64,000 nt of DNA from an uncultured Psychrosphaera sp. (GCF_947500655.1 NZ_CANMSK010000011.1:1-64000), one strand, 5' to 3'. Positions 30,301-39,217 are shown, counted from the first letter of the stretch. Notes: generated by a model from the sequence alone, not told the origin. Translations and numbers: made by a program.

Positions 30301-31376
30301 GTTAACCAATAACTTTGAAAGCCACCGTTTTTAAGTTCGTGTTCAACTTGCGCCAATTTATCGATAACTTGGCTAATAGGATGATTTAGTGGCTCTGCTT
30401 TTGCAGTGTAGTTTTTGCTGTTGTTAAGCGAGTCTGTACCCCACAAAGACCAATCGTCGTCTTTTAAAAATGGCGGGAACCAATCATCCGACTGCATAAA
30501 CTCAGTTAATAACGGAATTCGTTTGTAGATTTTTCCGTTCTTTTTTAGCTGTGCATCTAACAATATTTTAGAAAAGCCGGCTTTTTGCCATTGTTGTTTT
30601 AATGTCACAATTAGTGATTGATAATCGTCCATCAAGGCACGGTAAGTCTGTTCATTCACTTGTGGAGTTAATACAATACTTTTGCCTAATACGCTGGCAA
30701 TGTCTTTGTATAATCCATCTGGAGTACGCCAATTCTGTTGAAACCATGAAAATTCAGCGCCATTTAGCCCAACGACAAATTTACGCCAAAAGTCGTACAA
30801 GGCACCTTGTAAAACAGGCTTGTTGTCCATCTCAAACGTTTGCTCAAAACTAGAGTTGGTTTCAAAAGCAAACTGCTTAATACAACGGTGACAAAAACCA
30901 TGAATGGTAAAGATAGATGCTTCATCAATTAAGGTGATGGCGTTTTGCAGTCTGTGATACGCGTATAATATTGCTTGTTGTATCTGCTCTGTACTTGTTT
31001 GATTCAAGCTTATTTGGTCAGGGCTAGAAGCGTCAATCCAACGTATAACAAAGGTTTTTAATAATTCAACTAAGTTACTATCAAAGTCTTTTGGACTAGA
31101 GCTTGAGCCATATAACACATTAGATAACAGAACTTGCTGGGCTTCCAATAACTTCTTTCTAACTCGATCTCTGATCTCTTGCGTCGCCGCTTCAGTAAAG
31201 GTAACTACTAAGATTTGTTCTATCGACTTAGGACGTAAATTTGGCTGGCCATCCACTAAACCTAGTAAAGCGCGTAGATACAAAGTGGTAATTGTGTAGG
31301 TTTTACCAGTACCTGCACTGGCTTCAATTAAGGCATTTTGATCAAGCGGTATGGTTAATGGGTTTAATATATTCAT
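27288..31376 (-). CDS. recB: Exodeoxyribonuclease V beta subunit (RecB)
   Basis: RecB is the 3'-5' helicase and the single nuclease of RecBCD. Walker A is IEASAGTGKTYTITTLYLR, motif II lies in PIAFIDEFQDTDPVQ, and the C-terminal nuclease site is FIDLTVHHQGKYYVLDYKSN, with the catalytic D and K. At 1362 residues it is about 180 longer than E. coli RecB, largely through linkers before the nuclease domain (for example the Ser/Glu/Gln stretch near TSSGTVLTNSEISKSQPEQK). recC ends 5 bases before its start. Confidence 0.98.
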   Translation of the reverse strand: MNILNPLTIPLDQNALIEASAGTGKTYTITTLYLRALLGLVDGQPNLRPKSIEQILVVTFTEAATQEIRDRVRKKLLEAQQVLLSNVLYGSSSSPKDFDSNLVELLKTFVIRWIDASSPDQISLNQTSTEQIQQAILYAYHRLQNAITLIDEASIFTIHGFCHRCIKQFAFETNSSFEQTFEMDNKPVLQGALYDFWRKFVVGLNGAEFSWFQQNWRTPDGLYKDIASVLGKSIVLTPQVNEQTYRALMDDYQSLIVTLKQQWQKAGFSKILLDAQLKKNGKIYKRIPLLTEFMQSDDWFPPFLKDDDWSLWGTDSLNNSKNYTAKAEPLNHPISQVIDKLAQVEHELKNGGFQSYWLTLAKDYIEQRAQQIKNEQQIINPDDLLTQLLQAISGNSGSDKNNLLLNAIRTKYPIAFIDEFQDTDPVQYGIFNAIYNSNTVESAVETALESTPEHDSPELLQVPSNMILIGDPKQAIYKFRGADIFTYIQAKQDLPETQHYTLATNWRSHPNLINAVNQVFVQSEEGFKQKEIPFEVVSAGQSPSNRLVSNGVDDNQLMFCHLLPDSQASDKIGFKGPEAEGLLAKWCAAQIQTTLIEASENKTYIDKSGKTRAVQANDICVLVRNRNQAGLMKRTLAQLNIRSVFISRDNIFKTALAKDLLRLLMAINSPFNEQKVRAACATRFFGYNVEQLFALQHDPVLWQQHLEWFYNAHQTWTYGQISSSIEYIILQADTLSNWQLLEPTEYERLITDQRHLSELIQQQSVKHAGVEKLLHWFEQQVISEDSWSDATDDQQLRLESDSNLVQIATLHASKGLEYPIVYLPFVCEFKAAKSAIYTSNKTNGSEISNDKQGLTYRVDNRKQELQQAEGERLAEDLRLLYVAMTRPIYKLVIGVFNLLDGYKRLVLDNTGIGQLLLGEIATDQKPSNDLIQQTCERFVNAENSQGTCFTYSSLAEDLLVTQFNQAKHTGVNLQNDHNAPLAFIPFNGDVKDSWKMLSYSSLVAGAHHLDNTKVIETDKAATVSIAQEQLNDIWVPGLSDEQTSSGTVLTNSEISKSQPEQKQEPQLNRFSFPKGANAGTCLHWILENVNFQQPIAEQADVVEAGLTRYGIDTLWLSVAVEWMQQVINCSLTEQISNAMVTRNQSESGNHTSWSLADVNQANCLVEMEFYFNFATLNSVIICNALRMMGLKPVHFGHFLENGAEQAGLSGIVKGFIDLTVHHQGKYYVLDYKSNYLGDDFASYTQANLAVSMSDHHYEIQALIYTLALHRWLKTRLQDYDYNQHVGGAMYLFLRGMNDKGTEQDQTGVYTMNIKQDVIEYLDSALNDKGENSVKSIVANTEAETALTKDKTKAVPQMGFDFD

Positions 31377-31381
31377 AATAT

Positions 31382-34300
31382 TTACTCCGCTCCCTGACTG
31401 CTTGTTCGGCTTGAATTAGCTTCTGAGCCAACAACCAACGCACTTTTAACATCGCTCAGTACTTTATTGGCTTTGCCTTCTTGATACTGGTCAAATAATT
31501 CAGCCAAGCTAGCCTCGGTCAATTGATAAAAGCTATCGTCAAAGTCTTCTAATTTTCTCAGGTGTTTAGCTGCATACTCATCGTCCGTTAAGTTTCTTGC
31601 ACTTAAACTGAAGGTACTTGGTGCAATGTGTTTGGTAATTGTATTTTGCAAACTTAACTCTGACGCCCCTGCTTGTTTTTCTTTAAACCAATCAAATGCT
31701 GGGTCGCAATGCCATTTCAACATTCTGTTTTGTTGTTTGTATTGGACAAATACGCTCACCCAAAGTGATAGCGCCTGTTGAGCTTGCTGCGGCGTTATTG
31801 GCTCAAACCAACCCAATGTATTGTCATTACCAATTAATACGGTTGTAGAGCCGTCAAAGGCCGCACATTTAGATAAATGCGTTAACCAAGCTGACAGCTT
31901 ATCCGAACTTCTTATTTTACCGCTACGGACAAACACACTTGCTTGTTGTCTCTTTTGCGACATAGTGGACGAGGAGCTGGAGTTAGCGTTGCCAAACTCA
32001 AACTTTTCTATGGTCGCTTGTAGGTTCACGCTGCTAACACTGTGTTCCGTGGTTAAACTTGGTAATTCAATTTCAATAATATGTTGCTTTTTCACTAGCT
32101 TGGTTTGTTGTTTAAATGACTCGCTAGGGTCTAAATTAAGCAAGTCTTTAACTAAGTTAACCATATCTAGACTTTGTTTCTGGTAAGAATGGATAACCGA
32201 CTCGCCCCACTTTTTAGCTGGGTAATTACCAGAACGTAAGGATTTGTCATTATTAAATTGATTATTTTGGTCAGTGTCAGATGCATCAGAAAAAAGCAGT
32301 TGCTCTAATAAGGCCGACTGATTGGTGTATTTTTGTAAGCCGTCATGCTGAAACACTTCATGATCGGATAAGGCGTCGTTGTTAAAGTCGAGTTTAATGT
32401 CTAACACTCTACGATAATAATATTTAATGGGATGACGCCAGAATTCGATTAAATCACCAAGGTCAATCTGTGCTTTGTTTATTTTAAGGTCGTTGTTTAT
32501 ATTCGTGTTTATATTACTAAGATCAAACTTTGATCCTACCTGTCCATTGAATGGATCATCAAGATCTTTAATTGGATCTTCAGGGCTGTTTTTGCGATCA
32601 AGTTGATCGATTTTCAGATCTTGTCGATCTTGCGGACGATCAAAGTGATCCTCACCTATTCCCACACTGTCTATCGTTTGTCCGTAGTGGTCACTCACTG
32701 TACTATTATTTTTCACGCTATTTTGTGTTTCACAAACATCAAACCAACGCTTAGAGTATGATTTATAAGGCTTATTTTGATTCGCTACTAAAAAATACTC
32801 TTGGTTAAATGGTTGCAATTTATGCTTGATCATCACACGATCAAGCACTTGATCTGCTAAGAATCCTTTATCCTTTGTATTGTCGACAATAAATGACTGT
32901 TGTATGTAGTCGATCAATTCCGACAAAATGACCGACGGCATTAAGCTCTGATTATTTTTTACCGACTGCCCTATAAAACTTAAATGAAGTTTATTTCTGG
33001 CTGAACTTACCGCTTCCAAAAATAAATATCGTTCATCTAATTTTGGTGAACGGTCACCTTTTCTTGGATTATTTAAGCCAACTAAGTCAAAACTGATTGG
33101 GTCAACATGACGAGGATAATCTCCGTCGTTTAATCCCAAAATACAAATCACTTTAAATGGCACTGAACGCATTGGCATCAAAGTACAAAAATTCATGCGC
33201 CCGGCCAAAAATCGTTGAGCTACTCCACTCTCACTTAAATGCTGGGCAAAAAAGTGATGAACTAAGTGATAGTTAAATTTGCCAGTAAAATCTCGGTCAT
33301 CCAAATACACAGTTAATTGTGCAATGGCATTCCTAATTTTTTGAATGGTGATTTCATCGAGCTTTTTCTGATATTCAGTTTGATGCTCACCGTCTTGACC
33401 ATTAGCGTTTGAAGTAAAGTCAGCCAGCGTAAATAAATGCGTAACAAACTGCTCAAGTAACTCGGTCCATTGTTCAATGGATTTATCCCCTGACAGGATT
33501 TGTTCTAATTCGCTTATAAAACTAAAGTAGTTTAGTAACTTACCCAGAATAGCTTGATTAAGCCCTTCTATTTTTTGGTAAGCCAAAATGTTATTCCACA
33601 AACCTTGTTCACCTAATGACACACCAAGCACCATACGTTTTAATCCGTACACCCAAGTGTTTAAGTCAATCTCTGGTAATTGCCATTTGGTTTTGTGTTT
33701 TGCGTCTTTTGCCCATTTGATTTGGCTTTGTTCAATCCACTGCTTGATTAAATTAATATCCCCTTGGCTCAGCTTAAAAGTGGCCATCACTGCAGGTACT
33801 TCAAGGTGATCAAACAATTCAGACACAGTAAAGCGCGACGACGGCAGCAGTAATAAGTCTACAAAGGTATTTAACAGTGGGTTTTCTTCTAAGCCACCAC
33901 GGTCAGAAATGGTAAAAGGTATGTTTTGATTATGTTGGCTTTTCTGTTTGTCGAAAGGCTTACCAGCAGACTTGGTATCTACTGACTTAAAAACCGACTC
34001 AATAAAAGGCGCGTATTGGTTTACGTCTGGCACCATCACCAAAATATCTTTTGGTAATAATGTTGGGTCTTGCTCTATCCAGCCTAATAATTTGTCTTTT
34101 AATACTTCAAGCTCACGAATTCTACTGTGGCAGTTATGGATAAGTATTGAGTCGTCGTCTTTATTTAACAGCACTTTGCCAAAGTCTGAGTTTATTTGCT
34201 CTGGCGATAACGGCATTTGTTCACCACGATATTCTAAATTTAAAATATCGTTTTGTACTTTCTCCAAACTAGTAAAGCCAGCAGATGTGTCTGTTGAAGC

Positions 34301-35419
34301 ATCGATAAAAACATCATGTATTTGAATATCTGAATTGGTTAATACATCTAAATAATCTCGGCCTACTTTGCCCCAGCTGGCAAGCAATGGATTGCCCGTT
34401 ACAAAATAGTCTTCTTTATGATTGATATTCAACTGCGCTAATTCTTGTTGTTTGCTGTTTAAGCGCGCAATAGTTTTGTCACTTAAAATATCACCCCAAT
34501 ACTGACTACACGGATTTAGCCATAAAATTTGCACGTCAATATGCTCTGATAATGCCGTTAATACTTCCAGCTGGTGGGTTGGCAAACTTGAGATACCAAA
34601 AATAAATAGTCTATGTAATGGTTTTGGTAATGCGGCTTTTAATTGTTCTGTGCTAATGCCTGCTAGTTTTTCTAACAACAACTTATGCATACTAGCACGG
34701 TGTAACGGGCTTTGCTGTTGCTGATCAGTAAATTCGACTAAGGCTTGCCATAAAATACTTTGCCATTGCTGGCCTTTTATATCGTCCCCCATAGCGGTCT
34801 CTTCACCGGGTAAATCGGTATGGCCTTGTTGCCAATGTTTTAGCCAATGTGGGCGATACATTAAATAGTTGTCGAATACGTCAGCCACTTTTTCGGCTAA
34901 CTGAAATAACCTAAGCTGTTCGTAGCTAGTTAGTTCGTTGGAGTTATAGGCTTTGGATTCATATGTCTCGGTAGATGCTGAATCTGCTGTTACTACTGGA
35001 GTTGCCGAGAGATCCGATAAATTCGCTAATCTTGTCTCAAGCTCAGAGTCCACCGATATCGGTTTTTCTGTATTCAAATAATCATTAATAGATTTAAATT
35101 CTGGCTTGTCCAAATGCTGTGGTAAAAGTTGATACAACTTCCACGTCATGCGGTCTTTATTAAACGGACTTTGCGCCGGAACATCTGGCAATAAATGCTG
35201 ATACAAACGCCAAATAAAGCTACTCGGTAATGGGAAGTCGATATTAGCCGCAATGCCATTTTGCTCTGCTATTTGCAGTTTTAACCACTGAGACATACCA
35301 GGGCTGTGAACCAAAATTGTTTCAGGGGCAAGCGCATTATCACTGGCAGGAAATTGAATTTGAGTCGCCAGTAAGGTAACTAAAGCTTCTAATCGATTTG
35401 ATTGATATAAAGTTAACAT
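31382..35419 (-). CDS. recC: Exodeoxyribonuclease V gamma subunit (RecC)
   Basis: RecC scans for Chi and splits the DNA strands in RecBCD. The N-terminus has the family form MLTLYQSNRLEALVTLLATQ and VHSPGMSQWLKLQIAEQNGI. Further on are SRIRELEVLKDKLLGWIEQD and the VPFKVICILGLNDGDYPR segment. At 1345 residues it exceeds E. coli RecC by about 220. Two low-complexity acidic inserts explain much of this: one near residues 110-165 and one near residues 905-985. The second is encoded by DNA with an extraordinary density of GATC sites. It is the first gene of recCBD. Confidence 0.97.
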   Translation of the reverse strand: MLTLYQSNRLEALVTLLATQIQFPASDNALAPETILVHSPGMSQWLKLQIAEQNGIAANIDFPLPSSFIWRLYQHLLPDVPAQSPFNKDRMTWKLYQLLPQHLDKPEFKSINDYLNTEKPISVDSELETRLANLSDLSATPVVTADSASTETYESKAYNSNELTSYEQLRLFQLAEKVADVFDNYLMYRPHWLKHWQQGHTDLPGEETAMGDDIKGQQWQSILWQALVEFTDQQQQSPLHRASMHKLLLEKLAGISTEQLKAALPKPLHRLFIFGISSLPTHQLEVLTALSEHIDVQILWLNPCSQYWGDILSDKTIARLNSKQQELAQLNINHKEDYFVTGNPLLASWGKVGRDYLDVLTNSDIQIHDVFIDASTDTSAGFTSLEKVQNDILNLEYRGEQMPLSPEQINSDFGKVLLNKDDDSILIHNCHSRIRELEVLKDKLLGWIEQDPTLLPKDILVMVPDVNQYAPFIESVFKSVDTKSAGKPFDKQKSQHNQNIPFTISDRGGLEENPLLNTFVDLLLLPSSRFTVSELFDHLEVPAVMATFKLSQGDINLIKQWIEQSQIKWAKDAKHKTKWQLPEIDLNTWVYGLKRMVLGVSLGEQGLWNNILAYQKIEGLNQAILGKLLNYFSFISELEQILSGDKSIEQWTELLEQFVTHLFTLADFTSNANGQDGEHQTEYQKKLDEITIQKIRNAIAQLTVYLDDRDFTGKFNYHLVHHFFAQHLSESGVAQRFLAGRMNFCTLMPMRSVPFKVICILGLNDGDYPRHVDPISFDLVGLNNPRKGDRSPKLDERYLFLEAVSSARNKLHLSFIGQSVKNNQSLMPSVILSELIDYIQQSFIVDNTKDKGFLADQVLDRVMIKHKLQPFNQEYFLVANQNKPYKSYSKRWFDVCETQNSVKNNSTVSDHYGQTIDSVGIGEDHFDRPQDRQDLKIDQLDRKNSPEDPIKDLDDPFNGQVGSKFDLSNINTNINNDLKINKAQIDLGDLIEFWRHPIKYYYRRVLDIKLDFNNDALSDHEVFQHDGLQKYTNQSALLEQLLFSDASDTDQNNQFNNDKSLRSGNYPAKKWGESVIHSYQKQSLDMVNLVKDLLNLDPSESFKQQTKLVKKQHIIEIELPSLTTEHSVSSVNLQATIEKFEFGNANSSSSSTMSQKRQQASVFVRSGKIRSSDKLSAWLTHLSKCAAFDGSTTVLIGNDNTLGWFEPITPQQAQQALSLWVSVFVQYKQQNRMLKWHCDPAFDWFKEKQAGASELSLQNTITKHIAPSTFSLSARNLTDDEYAAKHLRKLEDFDDSFYQLTEASLAELFDQYQEGKANKVLSDVKSALVVGSEANSSRTSSQGAE
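32521..32650. repeat. Cluster of 11 GATC (Dam) sites inside recC
   Basis: GATC occurs at 32521, 32532, 32554, 32563, 32575, 32596, 32605, 32617, 32626, 32638 and 32647. That is eleven sites in 130 bases, against about one per 256 by chance. Ten of them fall in the same codon phase, as Asp (GAT) followed by a codon beginning with C. They encode an Asp-rich disordered linker of RecC (residues about 923-967). Confidence 0.95.
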
Positions 35420-35585
35420 TGAATGCTAAAAAATCCGTTTGTTATTATTTTAACGCTGATTTGTATAGTAAGGGATCTTTGTGCGATGTGGGAGTGTTTA
35501 AAAGGAATATTTAACGATCTGAACAGTTAATTGTTATGCGCCTTATTGGTAATAGGGTTAGAAATTAACCATTATAATGGAAAAA

Positions 35586-35609
35586 TTGAGGTGGATGTCT
35601 CTACTATTA
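35586..35609 (+). repeat. Motif A copy (TGGGTG-type dispersed repeat)
   Basis: TTGAGGTGGATGTCTCTACTA is a variant of the repeat found at 39191 (GTGGGTGTCTCTACTAT). Confidence 0.5.
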
Positions 35610-35749
35610 TTTAACTAGATATAAACACCAAACCAGCTAAAGACCTGAACCCAATGTTTCTTTCTAATGGAGTTGTCAGTCCGTTGTGTAAGTTACTTTA
35701 GATTTGAAAGTAATTACTCCAACTCACTTTGGGGCATAAACGAGTCAGC

Positions 35750-35803
35750 GTCTAACTCGCCAATGGACAATTGCGAGTTAGCTGAATGTGTCCAGTTAGT
35801 TAC
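35750..35803 (-). other. Palindromic attC-like remnant
   Basis: A perfect attC-type core, GTCTAAC on the plus strand (GTTAGAC on minus), starts an inverted repeat CTAACTCGC / GCGAGTTAG. A second pair, TGGACA / TGTCCA, lies inside the stretch, and AACTAAC closes it. It is shorter than normal attC sites and the spacing is irregular, so it is only a weak candidate. Confidence 0.3.
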
Positions 35804-35864
35804 CCCTGATAAATCAAGTTAAGATTCATTCAATTTAGGTTATTAAAAACACTAGTCTCAAACG

Positions 35865-37556
35865 TTAAACAAACAAGGTGTCCGAATCCTTCTTATTCGT
35901 AAATTCGGGTGTTGTCCGTATTTCAAACTTTAACTTATCTTTCACTATGAGTTCGTCGTTCGTAATCGCTTTAATTTGATTTATTTGGACTTTATATTGA
36001 GAATCTGGAATTACGGACTTCCTATAATAATAATCATGATACATTTCCCTTAGCTGAGGAGGGTAAGTTAAGTATTTAGATATGTTTTGCTGCATTTCGT
36101 GAAAATCATTATAAAGAATAGCAATTGCTTCATGTATAGACTCACTTTTACTTACGGAACTAATGATAGGGATAAAACCAGACTGTAAGTATGCAGATAG
36201 TAATCGGGTATCTGTAACTGGTACACCGTCGACTTCCAATCCGGAAAACATTTTTCCACTATTAATAATCAGTGGTACCACAACAGTTTTGTCGGAGGGC
36301 ACATAATTCCACCTCAACTTTTTGCAATAGAACTGAATATTTTGCTCCACTATATATGCTTTTTTCTTCGCCTGAACAGATGCCGATTTCAATATGGTTT
36401 TAGCGCGATATGTTGAAATCGGTGAATCTACAGTAACAATAGATTTAGATTCTCCAACTAAAACCATATCTCCCAAACGCATTAATAAATCAATTTCCAC
36501 CACTCCTTCGTCTTTTATTTTTAGTTCACTTTGCTGAGCTTTATCAAAGTCTGAAATTAAGGGGTTATTTAGTGAAGCAGTATTAATTTTGTCTATTACT
36601 TCTCGCTCGAAAACGGGTCCTTTTTTGGTTAAATCCACTTTTAATACTTTTAACCAATTCTCAACAACTCTGAGTATTACAGGTGTTACTAATGCGCTTG
36701 TCAAAAAAACATAATTAAATTTAGATACGCTCAAAATTGGAAAGCACCAAAGATCTTTTTTACTCTCACCATCAAATTCCAAGAAGTAAAATATCGACTG
36801 GACTTTTTTATCATGAAAGCCGGTTGCTTTAGACACAGCTGAGAATAACTTGAACTTAGGAATTTCTTTAGCAAAAACCTTCAGGTCTGAATATTCGTAT
36901 ATAGAGCTATTTTGAGGATACTTATCAGAAATTAGGTTAGATAAAACGACCAGTATTCGAAACACATCTAAGCATTCGTATATTGAGAATCCGTCATGTC
37001 CGTTGGTTAAGTCATATACTGCTAAGTCCTCTTCAAGTTGTTTGATTTGAGTTAAGATACCTTCATTATTAAATATAACTTTGTCGATTGCGGTTTCACT
37101 TGAAGCAACTATAAACTCTACGGTCTTTCCCTTATATCGTATATCAATATATTTCTTCGAACTTAGCTTTTCAGAATCTAAATTTGGGAACATGTATGTT
37201 TGACTTCCTAGCCTCATCCTTCGCACTAACGAGGCTTCAAAAGCGATTTCAAACTTAGACATTGGTTGAATAATTGCAACTTTCTTTTGAGCATCATCAA
37301 TCTCGAATCGATAATCTAACCAAGCAATTGCATGCCAATAATTTTCATACAGCGAATGCAATTGTGCTAACCTCTGCTCAGTTTCAATGTGAATCAGCAG
37401 ATCTACTTCATCTACATTACTTTTATTTACTTTAACTTTATTTGTTTTTTTATATTTACTTACCTTCAACTCTTCGTTAGCAACGCTTTTATGAGCATTA
37501 GTGATGGCACCAGCCAATAAATCAACAGTCGCATCTGCTGCTTCCTGAGGTGTCAT
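35865..37556 (-). CDS. PD-(D/E)XK nuclease-like protein, candidate defence effector
   Basis: A 563-residue protein I cannot place in a named family. Residues about 315-375 contain a restriction-endonuclease-like core: a helix with FEREVIDKI, then VEIDLLMRLGDMVLVGESKS, which gives D356...E369-x-K371, the D-(10-20)-E-x-K arrangement of PD-(D/E)XK nucleases. The long N-terminal part (about 310 residues) has no motif I recognise and could bind a target or partner. There is no signal or membrane segment. A 108-residue coiled protein lies 11 bases upstream in the same direction, so the two form an operon. It sits beside recC at the edge of an accessory region. No strong ribosome binding site is visible before ATG 37556. 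Confidence 0.65.
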   Translation of the reverse strand: MTPQEAADATVDLLAGAITNAHKSVANEELKVSKYKKTNKVKVNKSNVDEVDLLIHIETEQRLAQLHSLYENYWHAIAWLDYRFEIDDAQKKVAIIQPMSKFEIAFEASLVRRMRLGSQTYMFPNLDSEKLSSKKYIDIRYKGKTVEFIVASSETAIDKVIFNNEGILTQIKQLEEDLAVYDLTNGHDGFSIYECLDVFRILVVLSNLISDKYPQNSSIYEYSDLKVFAKEIPKFKLFSAVSKATGFHDKKVQSIFYFLEFDGESKKDLWCFPILSVSKFNYVFLTSALVTPVILRVVENWLKVLKVDLTKKGPVFEREVIDKINTASLNNPLISDFDKAQQSELKIKDEGVVEIDLLMRLGDMVLVGESKSIVTVDSPISTYRAKTILKSASVQAKKKAYIVEQNIQFYCKKLRWNYVPSDKTVVVPLIINSGKMFSGLEVDGVPVTDTRLLSAYLQSGFIPIISSVSKSESIHEAIAILYNDFHEMQQNISKYLTYPPQLREMYHDYYYRKSVIPDSQYKVQINQIKAITNDELIVKDKLKFEIRTTPEFTNKKDSDTLFV

Positions 37557-37567
37557 TATATTATTTG

Positions 37568-37894
37568 TTATAGAAGACTTAATATTGGGGCTTTTAGAGC
37601 TTGTCTTTGTAGTTCAATTCTATTTCTGTTCGAATAAGCAACAAATAACTTCAAAACATCTGACTTTTTGATAGTAACTGGCACCTTAGAATTTAGTTCG
37701 AATAGCTCTTTTCTAATCATAGAAAGTTGACTAGAGAAAAACTCAAGAGCTTTAAAAAGCTCCTTGTCCCTTTCTGTTAGCTTATTTTCGTGCTTTTTAT
37801 GTTGTTCCTCCCACTTCGTTTTATTAAACTTTTTCTGCGTTGGTGAAGCAATAACTTCCTTTTTTAGCAGATCAAACAGCACACTTTCTCTCAT
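37568..37894 (-). CDS. Small helical partner protein of the nuclease-like gene
   Basis: A charged, mostly helical protein of 108 residues (MRESVLFDLLKKEVIASPTQ at its start), with a likely coiled coil over residues about 30-75 (KHENKLTERDKELFKALEFF). ATG 37894 follows GGGGGTAAG and is preferred over ATG 37906, which has no ribosome binding site. It ends 11 bases before the nuclease-like gene. The function is unknown. It could be an antitoxin, sensor or structural partner of the nuclease (inference from position only). Confidence 0.6.
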   Translation of the reverse strand: MRESVLFDLLKKEVIASPTQKKFNKTKWEEQHKKHENKLTERDKELFKALEFFSSQLSMIRKELFELNSKVPVTIKKSDVLKLFVAYSNRNRIELQRQALKAPILSLL

Positions 37895-38050
37895 ACTTAC
37901 CCCCATTTTTATAACTTTCTTTTCTATATAAATTTTTGCAAAACATGATTACCATGGAATGCTAACGAATAAGATGAACTCCCCTTAAGATATGTAACTT
38001 AAAAGAGGAATGCATCATGATTATAGTAAAAACTTGTGGAATGGGACGTT

Positions 38051-38131
38051 CAGTAACGCCCGTAACACAGGCGTGGAGCGAAGTGACGTAGTCCAGCCAG
38101 CTTGCTGGAGATTGTGCTTGCGCTTGTTATA
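38051..38131 (-). other. attC-like recombination site (candidate A)
   Basis: Read on the minus strand, the site opens ATAACAAGCGCAAGC four bases after the stop of the 38135-38869 gene and closes GCCTGTGTTACGGGCGTTACTG. The 3' end resembles the GGGCGTTA end of Vibrio cassette repeats. A central TCCAGC...GCTGGA stem is present. Size (about 80 bases) and place directly after an ORF fit an integron cassette attC. Confidence 0.5.
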
Positions 38132-38134
38132 TTT

Positions 38135-38869
38135 TTACGTAATTTCATCAACTTCACACGCCAATATCTTTGGTTGCTGGTTATCGATGATGTCACGCAA
38201 CTTTGATTGATATTCTTTTTCAGTTCTTAAATGAAATAACCTGCCTTTGAAAGAGTTCTTGCTTTTTGGTGTGTGGTTCCAACGTGCGTATATGTGATAT
38301 TTAACGGCCGCGCTATACCCACTAATTTTGCAAACTCTGTCGCTGTTTGATTCTTCAGATTCGTGAAGCTGTTCATGATGTACCTCTATTGCCAGCTTTT
38401 TAGGTGAAGGCCATTTAACATTCCACGACTTACCAGACTGATCATGAACTTCTACCTTGAGTATTTCTGGAATACTAAAGCCGTTAGACATTGATATTTT
38501 AATCTCTTCTTTCTTACCTTCAGTAATGTGCATTGGAGCTCTTGGCTTATCATCGTATATCCATCGAGATTTACCCCAAACTCTTTGCTTGAATAATGCC
38601 TGCCAGAACCCTTTTGGTTTAATAAAATAACGCACATAATCAACCGTTACTGGCCGCTTTCCTACAGACCGGATTATCAATTTATGTTTTGGCTGTACTG
38701 TACCTGCAAAATGCTCAAACGAAAAATCAGAACTACAAAGGAGCCTGGGCTGATCTTTTTGATGCTGCTTAAACCTTAGGATTAAGTTTGCGATACCTGC
38801 GACAGTTCCAATTGTGCCGGTAACAGCCCCCCATAAAGCCAAGGTCTGAGTTAGTGATTCGGCTTCCAT
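38135..38869 (-). CDS. Membrane-anchored protein of unknown function (cassette gene)
   Basis: A 244-residue protein with one N-terminal hydrophobic helix (LTQTLALWGAVTGTIGTVAG) followed by a soluble, basic domain with several Trp and Lys residues. ATG 38869 follows AGGGG and is chosen over an in-frame start at 38917, whose extra residues would come from the upstream palindrome. I do not recognise the family. It is bounded on both sides by attC-like sequence, as in integron cassettes. Confidence 0.65.
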   Translation of the reverse strand: MEAESLTQTLALWGAVTGTIGTVAGIANLILRFKQHQKDQPRLLCSSDFSFEHFAGTVQPKHKLIIRSVGKRPVTVDYVRYFIKPKGFWQALFKQRVWGKSRWIYDDKPRAPMHITEGKKEEIKISMSNGFSIPEILKVEVHDQSGKSWNVKWPSPKKLAIEVHHEQLHESEESNSDRVCKISGYSAAVKYHIYARWNHTPKSKNSFKGRLFHLRTEKEYQSKLRDIIDNQQPKILACEVDEIT

Positions 38870-39030
38870 ACTTCCCCTAAAACATAACGAGGCTGTAGAA
38901 TTACTACAACAGCCCAAATTGATGAGAAATCGAGTTCCTGTAACAAATGCTAAGCGTATTTATCGCACTAGATAATGCATTTGGAACCCATAAAATCGGC
39001 CACTTTCTTAAAAAAAGAGTTATTCTACGG

Positions 39031-39130
39031 CCTCAACGCTTCGTTAAGAGGCAAATAATATGTTGGCTAAAATTAGCGACGCAGGAGCAAAAGCCAACTA
39101 TTATTTGTCCTGCTTTAACGTGTTGTTAGT
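39031..39130 (-). other. attC-like recombination site (candidate B)
   Basis: On the minus strand, ACTAACAACACGTTAA opens and CTTAACGAAGCGTTGAGG closes the site. Between them a long stem, CAAATAATA-GTTGGCT with AGCCAAC-ATATTATTTG, encloses a 23-base loop. The two ends also pair with each other. This opposed-end plus long-imperfect-stem structure is typical of attC sites, though the terminal cores deviate from GTTRRRY. The nearest ORF lies beyond a 150-base spacer, so it may belong to an ORF-less cassette. Confidence 0.5.
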
Positions 39131-39190
39131 TTTTGATTACGCAGACAAATTACCTTGATAAATTTTTATACCTGCACTCGTTTTGTATTT

Positions 39191-39217
39191 TTAAAGTGGG
39201 TGTCTCTACTATGTCCC
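39191..39217 (+). repeat. Motif A copy (TGGGTG-type dispersed repeat)
   Basis: TTAAAGTGGGTGTCTCTACT lies at the end of attC-like site C and may have disrupted it. Confidence 0.55.

Larger units (their letters stand above)
35420..35864. other. Intergenic region between recC and the accessory island
   Basis: These 445 bases carry no convincing gene. They hold the recC promoter side, one copy of the TGGGTG-type repeat (35586-35609) and a palindrome-rich stretch near 35750-35803 that is discussed as an attC-like site. The recC-proximal end marks the left boundary of the accessory region. Confidence 0.5.

Noticed and set aside
38010..38210. 66-residue plus-strand ORF
   Set aside because: It lies over an attC-like palindrome and the end of a minus-strand gene, and has no ribosome binding site.
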